Source: Peromyscus leucopus (taxonomy: Eukaryota; Chordata; Mammalia; Rodentia; Cricetidae). From it: 64,000 bases of DNA. Made by a program: the position numbers and the translations under genes. The stretch is from positions 117,852,629 to 117,916,628 of the forward strand of contig NC_051063.1 in NCBI RefSeq assembly GCF_004664715.2, in the 5' to 3' direction. Positions 58,301 to 64,000 of the stretch are shown piece after piece (positions within the stretch are counted from its first letter, which is position 1; the number at the start of each line of letters is the position of its first letter). The notes beneath the pieces are model-generated. The model did no database searches, had not been told where the DNA came from, and worked only from the letters and a program-made list of their open reading frames with translations.

Positions 58301-60719
58301 TGAACTAAACCTACCAGTTTATTTCAAAGATGTGCTGACCTCAGAATAGAAACCTGGATATGTTCTACGTGTGGGAAGGAGTTTTGCTTTTGTTTCTGCA
58401 GGAGAAGAAAAGCTACGGATACCAACAAAATTAATAAAAATTTGATTCGAACAGGAAAAAACTCTTGATGAAGAGAAGTAAAAGATCATCCACCAATGTG
58501 ACATCTCTACAAGTTGTAAGAAAGATTTAACAATCAAAGGTTGGGGTAGGGTTCTGTTTTTGTCTTTCCAGGATAATGGAAATACCCATCTTCCAAAAAT
58601 CATAAGGCCTTGGATATCCGGATGTTTACAGCAGAAAGAAAGAGTCTACTGGTACCAATCTACACATGGTAAAATCTCACTGTCTAACATCTATATCTCT
58701 ATCAATCTAGAAAAGTTGTGGTTCCAATTCAATTATAAGCCAAGCTGGTTTTGGAGATAGAATTGTCTCACTCCTTCACTACTCAAGCATATTTCTAAAA
58801 GAAAATTTTGAGAGATTCTTTAGTCCCATATCAGAAGAGCCCTCTGGTGTGGGACAGAAGGAATCCAATAAAAAGGGACCATTGTCTTCTAAATTCTAAT
58901 TCTCCCAATGCTTACTCTTGATTTCTCAGAATCCTTTCTTACACGCTATGTCCTCTTTAAATCCAAACCTTCCATTTTTGATAATGAAGTTTTTCCAATA
59001 GCAATCTCTGAAGTCTCCAGAAGGAAGATGGGGCCCCAACAACAACTCTACCCAATCCAGAATGATGCCATGGTAATCATCATCATAATACACTTCTTGC
59101 CAGAATTTCAGACAGTCTTACTCTAAGACTTGCTGCAGAACCTACAGTTAGTCTAACTGAGATTTACCTATCTGAGCTTTCTCTCAGTACCCAACAGAGA
59201 TTACATCACCCCCTAAATGGCAGGAAGCAATTCTAAAAAAAACGATGCCCCTTCTCCCTTTGGTTTCATAATTCTCAGGGTTATGGATGATGGTTATAGG
59301 GTTGGTTGTCAAAGAAAATATTAGACTCGGTATTCTTAAAAAAAAAGGGAAAAGAAGAAATGGAATGGATAGGTATAAGATATTATGGTAGATCATTGTA
59401 TATACTAGTAAATAAATTTAGTAAAATAGCAACCTTAGATAATTTGCACTGTTATGGATTCTTATATGCTGTTACAAATGTAAACTATTTTTATATTTCT
59501 GTTTATGATAATTTGTATATTGACACAAATACTGAACTATATTTGTTATAATGTACATATATTTCTATTCTTATTTGAAATCTTTGTATATTGATATAAA
59601 TGTAAATTTATAACTGTCATACTTTATGTATGTTCTACTTCTATTTAGGATATTCAGTATATTGATATATATTTAAGATTATTGTCATATTGCATATCAC
59701 ACTAAATATTCCTAACTCTGTTATAAATATCTTGTGCATTGTCACAATTTTGAAGTCATTGTTCTTTACCATACATTTGCTTATAGACTGTTTACCTTGT
59801 TTACATGAAGCCTTAGTCCTTAGGTTATTTTGGTAGATAAGACTTAAAGATTTATAGTCACCTATGCTTTTCATCTCTATAGTTACATTAGTTAGGTTAT
59901 CCATATTTACAGATACATAGGTCAGATGGACAGGTGATATTTAAACACTTCATATACCTAGAGAATATGGCATTTAAATAACTTAGAATTCTGTTGACAT
60001 GAGACACAATTGCTCCTGGCTGCACCAATTTGTTCCCAAGAGAATGTTGGGCTTCTAAGACATTTCCATTTGGAAGTTTGTCTTCTTGGCACAAAATGGC
60101 CTACTGGGCTAAGAACTGCCCTTGTCTCGATGGCTGACAGTACGAATGTAATGCTGTCCTTTCAGGACAAGCGGGCAAGCGACCACTGCATTCTGCCAAG
60201 ACAGGGTAAATTGGTCTTTCATAATTCCTGCTTCTGAAAATGGTCTGTCAGATACGCTAGTCTTGTAGGCAATTTGAATGCACCAGCAATGCTGAGAAAC
60301 ATTAAGTGACTGTCCAGGCTGCCAGCTGTCTTGGTCTACTCTTGCAAGATTCCTGAAAGTTGCTTGCATCCATCTACCATTTCCCACGTACCATTATGTT
60401 CCTTCTCAGGTCTTTGATGGGATTGAAGACTAGCGGTTATAGTTACAACTTAGTATATATAATATCTTAGATGAACATATTAAGTACTAGATTCAGGTTC
60501 TTTAGGATAGGACACCTTTTGGAATGATCTTTATAACATGCCATTTACTTATGCTCTATACTTCTCTGGATTTTAATATGTGTTTCTTGCTTGATATTGT
60601 TTGCATTGGTTGTAGTTCCATCTTATCTAGGTCATTATCCCTCATTATTCCTGGACAATATTTGATAACCATTCCATTGTATATAGTCTTGTATTAGGTT
60701 AGAACCTTCTATTTAGTTA
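58301..60719 (+). other. ERVK 3' region without recognisable env
   Basis: AT-rich, no env motif that I can recognise. A pyrimidine tract with TTTCCAG (58555-58571) looks like a splice acceptor at the place where env would start. Confidence 0.5.
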
Positions 60720-60731
60720 AAAATGGGGAGA

Positions 60732-61039
60732 TGTACTGGGTAGCAATTCCAGCTTTGATCTGGAAGTTCCAACCCCCATTGAGACTTCAGCAACTGTCAC
60801 GCCTACAAGGCGGGGCCAAAGGAGACCCCTGGAGACCAGAGATCTGGATGGGCCAGCGCTCTCTCTGTCCCGGGACCCTGAATGGTAGAGGTGGACTGAG
60901 CAGAGATCCAGAGAACACTGCTGGACTGTGATATACCTTCCCCAGACTCCACGACCTACCTATCCCTTAATTTGTAAGTTACACCATTAAATAAATATCC
61001 TTTCAACTACGTAGAGAGGCCTTAATAATTTCACCAATA
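60732..61039 (+). repeat. ERVK 3' LTR
   Basis: About 308 bp, TGTACTGGGTAGC to CACCAATAA, preceded by the polypurine tract AAAATGGGGAGA. Compared with the 5' LTR there are scattered substitutions and small indels. The count was not computed. Confidence 0.92.
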
Positions 61040-63150
61040 AACTTACATATACTGGGTTCTGCTAGGATTTAAAAATTATTCAGCTCTGTTTGACGAGACA
61101 TAATATGCTGACATTTTGCCCTTCCATCAGAGGCTTTTCAGGACCATATTCATAATAAGCAAATAATCTCTTCATCTACAACTAAAAAATATTTATAAAA
61201 GGAACACTAGGGGGCTCTTACAAGAGTTACAGACCTTGGTCTACAGAATGTCTGCTAAGAAAGCCCAACATCAGAGGCTACCTAACTTGACTACCACCTG
61301 AGGGGATCGAGAAAGAGCTGATCAAAGAGTAGAATTGTAGCCATCTTCAGATTCTAACTCCAAAGACAAAGTTAAAGGCTTAAGGTCTAGGTTTTGCTGT
61401 CTGTGGACACCAGAGTTTGCAGGAATAAGAAGGCTTCTATATACCAGCACCAAGTGTCATTCAACCCTGATCTATACTGAAACTAAACAAATGGCATTTT
61501 TTGTCTTTAAAAGTAGCTCTGATTTCAACTCCAGCCCTAGCACTTCCAGATGTTTCAAAACTTTCTGACCTGTTTGTCAACCAAAAAAGACATTGTAAAA
61601 GTAATTTTGGCCAAACTTTTGGGCCATGGAAATGCTCCATAATATAGTTGTCCAAAAGTTTGGGCACTGTAGCCACAATATGGCCCATCTTTCTAAGAAC
61701 TGTAATAGCTACTGCTAGTCTAAAAAACAAACAAACAAATTAACTCTGGGTCAGAATCATGTACTTACAGCACTCCAAACCATTGAGGACTTCCTTTAAG
61801 GAACACCAGGACAATAGCTGTCTAATGCCTATGTGGCCCTATTCCTGATCCACCCTCCAATCTGGTTTGAGAAACGCTCTGCTGTCAATCCTTCTAGCCT
61901 CTTCCAAGATGATCCATAGGTGTTCATTCATGACTATCTGAAGATGAATGATGAAACAAGTAGCTGAAGTAGTTCCTTTAACTGAAATGATTTGACCCAT
62001 ATTGAGGTACCTTACCTGAGAGATAAGAATTGATCATATGACTCAGGCTCTTAAATGAGGAAAAGGATAGTCCACCAGTCCATACTTTTACTATAGCACA
62101 TATCCACACTTTAGGCTATAGAGAAAGAGAACTTCTCACTTCTGTAAAAAAATGAAAATAAAAATAAAACAAACAAGCAAAATTCCCAGTCCTCCTAGAG
62201 GCTACTTGGCTTCTCCTATGAATTACTGTTATCCACTGCCCAGGATATCAAAACATGATTCCACTAAGGCAAGTAGAGCTTTAACTGGGATGCTGATGTT
62301 TCTGTCCAACAAATGGCCTTAAGACCAGTGGGGCCTATTGATATTCTGGTGACATATCCTGTGCTAGTATTGCCTGAAATTCATTGATACAACCAAAATA
62401 AAATGGAGGATGTAAAAGAAAATGGGCAGCTCAAATGCACAAAATTGGTGGAGGACACCAGAGAGAAATATCATTCTTCCATAAACAATTGGCTCGACTC
62501 TGGCTGTTGTCTTCATCTGGACACATATCTGGGGTCCATAGAAGTTCCTGAGTTCCTTAGACCAAGGAATTCAATACTATTTCTAGCCTAGAAATCCTGG
62601 CACCTGATGTTTCAAGATGCCAGGTATGAACTCAAGTAAATTCAAAACAGAGAGTTCTTATTCAGTATGGAATCTGAATGGGAGGCCAACATCTGGCAAA
62701 TTCTGGGAAACTGTCTTCAGTGGGATCAAGCCTGCCAGGATAGATGTATTTGTTTGTTTATAGAAATAATTTTTTTAGGATGGGTAGAAATGTTCCCCAT
62801 TGAGACTGAAACTGCTCAAATAATTTAAAAGTTTTTCCAGCAACTCGTTCCCTGATTTGCCCCATCTCTAGCAATAGGGTTTGACAATGACCTGGCTTTC
62901 ATATCCAAAATCTATCAATTAACAGCTAAAGCTTTAGACATAGATTAAAGACTTCACTCTGCATATAGTCTTAAACATTCTGGGCAAAACAAAACTCTCA
63001 TTAGAGTCCAGGAAAGCGTGGATAGACCTCCTGACTTTGCTTTGTTTTATGCTTCCTGCATTCCATATATCCAGGTTTTTTAAAAACTATGGTATTATTA
63101 TTGCCCCCATTGCTTCCACAGCTTAGGGACAAAGCAGTTTACAGAATTCT
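61040..63150 (+). pseudogene. Class I ERV pol remnant, continuation beyond the ERVK insertion
   Basis: The reading resumes where 51256 stopped: LTYTGF then GFKNYSALFDET (the [20 protein letters not shown] region of gammaretroviral reverse transcriptase). After it come LLQELQTL and SAKKAQ (61210-61270), FCCLWTPEFAG (61390-61425), a DLFVNQKR-like piece, TLGQN of the RNase H connection (61745), MTQALK (62039-62056), VIHCPGYQN (62231-62257) and the integrase motifs GWVEMFPIETETAQII (62778-62828) and FDNDLAFISKI (62880-62912). Pieces lie in different frames with many stops. The catalytic box of the reverse transcriptase is not recognisable. Confidence 0.8.
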
Positions 63151-63960
63151 CTATTACTTTCTGAATACACTACAGGCCTTTTGGTACTCTATAAAGGCTA
63201 GTAATTGGATTATTTGAGAAATATAGAAAACTCTGAGTTTACAACCAGTTTTTTCTTGTTCTAGGCCAGTGAGACTGGATCTGGATCAAGCAGGTCATCA
63301 AATAGGCATTGGAAACAACCTGAAAGGAACAACTATTGAATCCAACTGGAGCCAACGTGAAAAGTGAATCTTCCCATTTCTATGGCTTTGAAGGTATCTG
63401 GCATTACATTATGGAGTCAATACTCCAATATCAAGAGAGTAGAAGACACATATAAGGATGGGAAATGTACTGTCTCCAAACTATGACCCATTAAAATGGT
63501 TTCATTAGTTCCTACACCCTTCCACTTCCTGCACCTTTATCTCCTCCTAAGTCTTAAGTTTTGTATTTTGGGTATGAGTTTCACAATACTATGGTGGATC
63601 ATGGTCCAACCCACCATTCTCAGGCCTGGAACTGGGAAATGAGGGAGGCTGATATGATAAAGATTGTAGCTAGCACAACTACAGACAAAAAACTTATATT
63701 CCATTTTGGCCTTTAATCATTTTTAGCCAGAAATCAGCCAAGATTGCTGATTGTATTTAAACCCCTGGGCTCTGTACTATACAAGGATAGTATACTATCC
63801 AGACTGTCAGCCCATGGATTGATAAAACTTATTGTGACTGGGGGCAACCTAAGTTAATTTTAGAGAGTTATAAGGGTCTGAAACTTGTCTAATATCCAAA
63901 ACTTTTGACTTAGGTACTTCTCCATCTCCTCCTCCTTCTTCCCCTTTATATTAAACATAG
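63151..63960 (+). pseudogene. Possible class I ERV env start, running off the window
   Basis: Follows integrase in the order expected of a provirus. A short segment near 63610-63690 (a WNWEMREAD-type stretch followed by a TTTDKK-type stretch) resembles the start of a gammaretroviral surface protein. Stops are present. Weak evidence. Confidence 0.35.
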
Positions 63961-64000
63961 ATTCTTTTCTCATACGTTATAATTCCCCACCCTCTACTTA

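Larger units (their letters stand above)
51281..61039 (+). mobile_element. ERVK-type (betaretrovirus-like) provirus, inactivated, two LTRs
   Basis: 9.76 kb including a 2.5-kb L1. Order: 5' LTR 51281-51593, primer-binding site 51595-51611, leader with a donor-like AAAGGTAAGC at about 51922-51931, gag remnants (52008 on and 54568-55250), protease (to 55553), pol with RT, RNase H and integrase (55578-58300), a 2.4-kb 3' region without a recognisable env, a polypurine tract (AAAATGGGGAGA, about 60720-60731) and 3' LTR 60732-61039. Motifs are of the class II type (HERV-K/IAP/MMTV group). It sits inside the pol of a class I ERV, with AAAC on both sides of the LTRs as a possible part of the target duplication. 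Stops, frameshifts and lost catalytic residues make it dead. Confidence 0.9.

Noticed and set aside
58908..59126. Possible env or dUTPase frame in the ERVK 3' region
   Set aside because: No recognisable motif; AT-rich and short.

Overview
The window is a piece of rodent nuclear DNA, most likely from a cricetid (vole, deer mouse or hamster group). The evidence is AT-rich, CpG-poor sequence full of B1 and B2/B3-type SINEs, LINE-1 3' ends, LTRs that carry B1-like sequence, and chemosensory receptor genes of muroid type. The species itself is not identifiable from the sequence alone. No bacterial or viral gene organisation, CRISPR array or structural RNA gene was seen.

Two genes look functional. 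The first is a complete six-exon vomeronasal type-2 receptor (V2R) on the minus strand (25316 down to 16159). All six exons can be placed with AG acceptors and GT donors, the phases match, and the exon lengths (197, 280, 807, 228, 124, 920) sum to 2556 nt, an open frame of 851 residues plus stop. The second is an intact single-exon class II olfactory receptor resembling family 14 (35720-36658, minus). In mouse, V2R and OR14-type genes also lie side by side, so this appears to be the same kind of mixed chemosensory cluster.

A decayed V2R lies on the left (1709-7655, minus). Its exon 3 is split by LTR elements. A directly repeated block of about 5.3-5.4 kb (4930-10340 and 27429-32750) flanks the intact V2R. 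Each arm carries the same broken V2R exon 3/exon 2 remnant, a B1-containing LTR, a second LTR, a pyrimidine tract and an antisense L1 3' end. LINE-1 3' fragments, SINEs and microsatellites fill 10-16 kb, 26-35 kb and 38-49 kb.

The right end (about 50-64 kb) is a nest of retroelements. A degenerate gammaretrovirus-like (class I) provirus remnant runs on the plus strand from about 50.1 kb to beyond the window edge. Its pol is interrupted at 51256/61040 by a complete but inactivated ERVK-type provirus with two LTRs of about 310 bp (51281-61039). That provirus is interrupted in gag by an L1 with a 5' inversion (about 52085-54567). A solo LTR with a perfect 6-bp target duplication sits in the class I remnant, and an antisense relative of the ERVK LTR lies at 47.7 kb. 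All retroviral frames seen carry stops, frameshifts or lost catalytic residues.

Nothing seen amounts to an undescribed biological system. The most informative points are the intact V2R between two copies of a dead V2R fragment, the three-level nesting of retroelements, and clear damage at catalytic sites in the ERVK copy.
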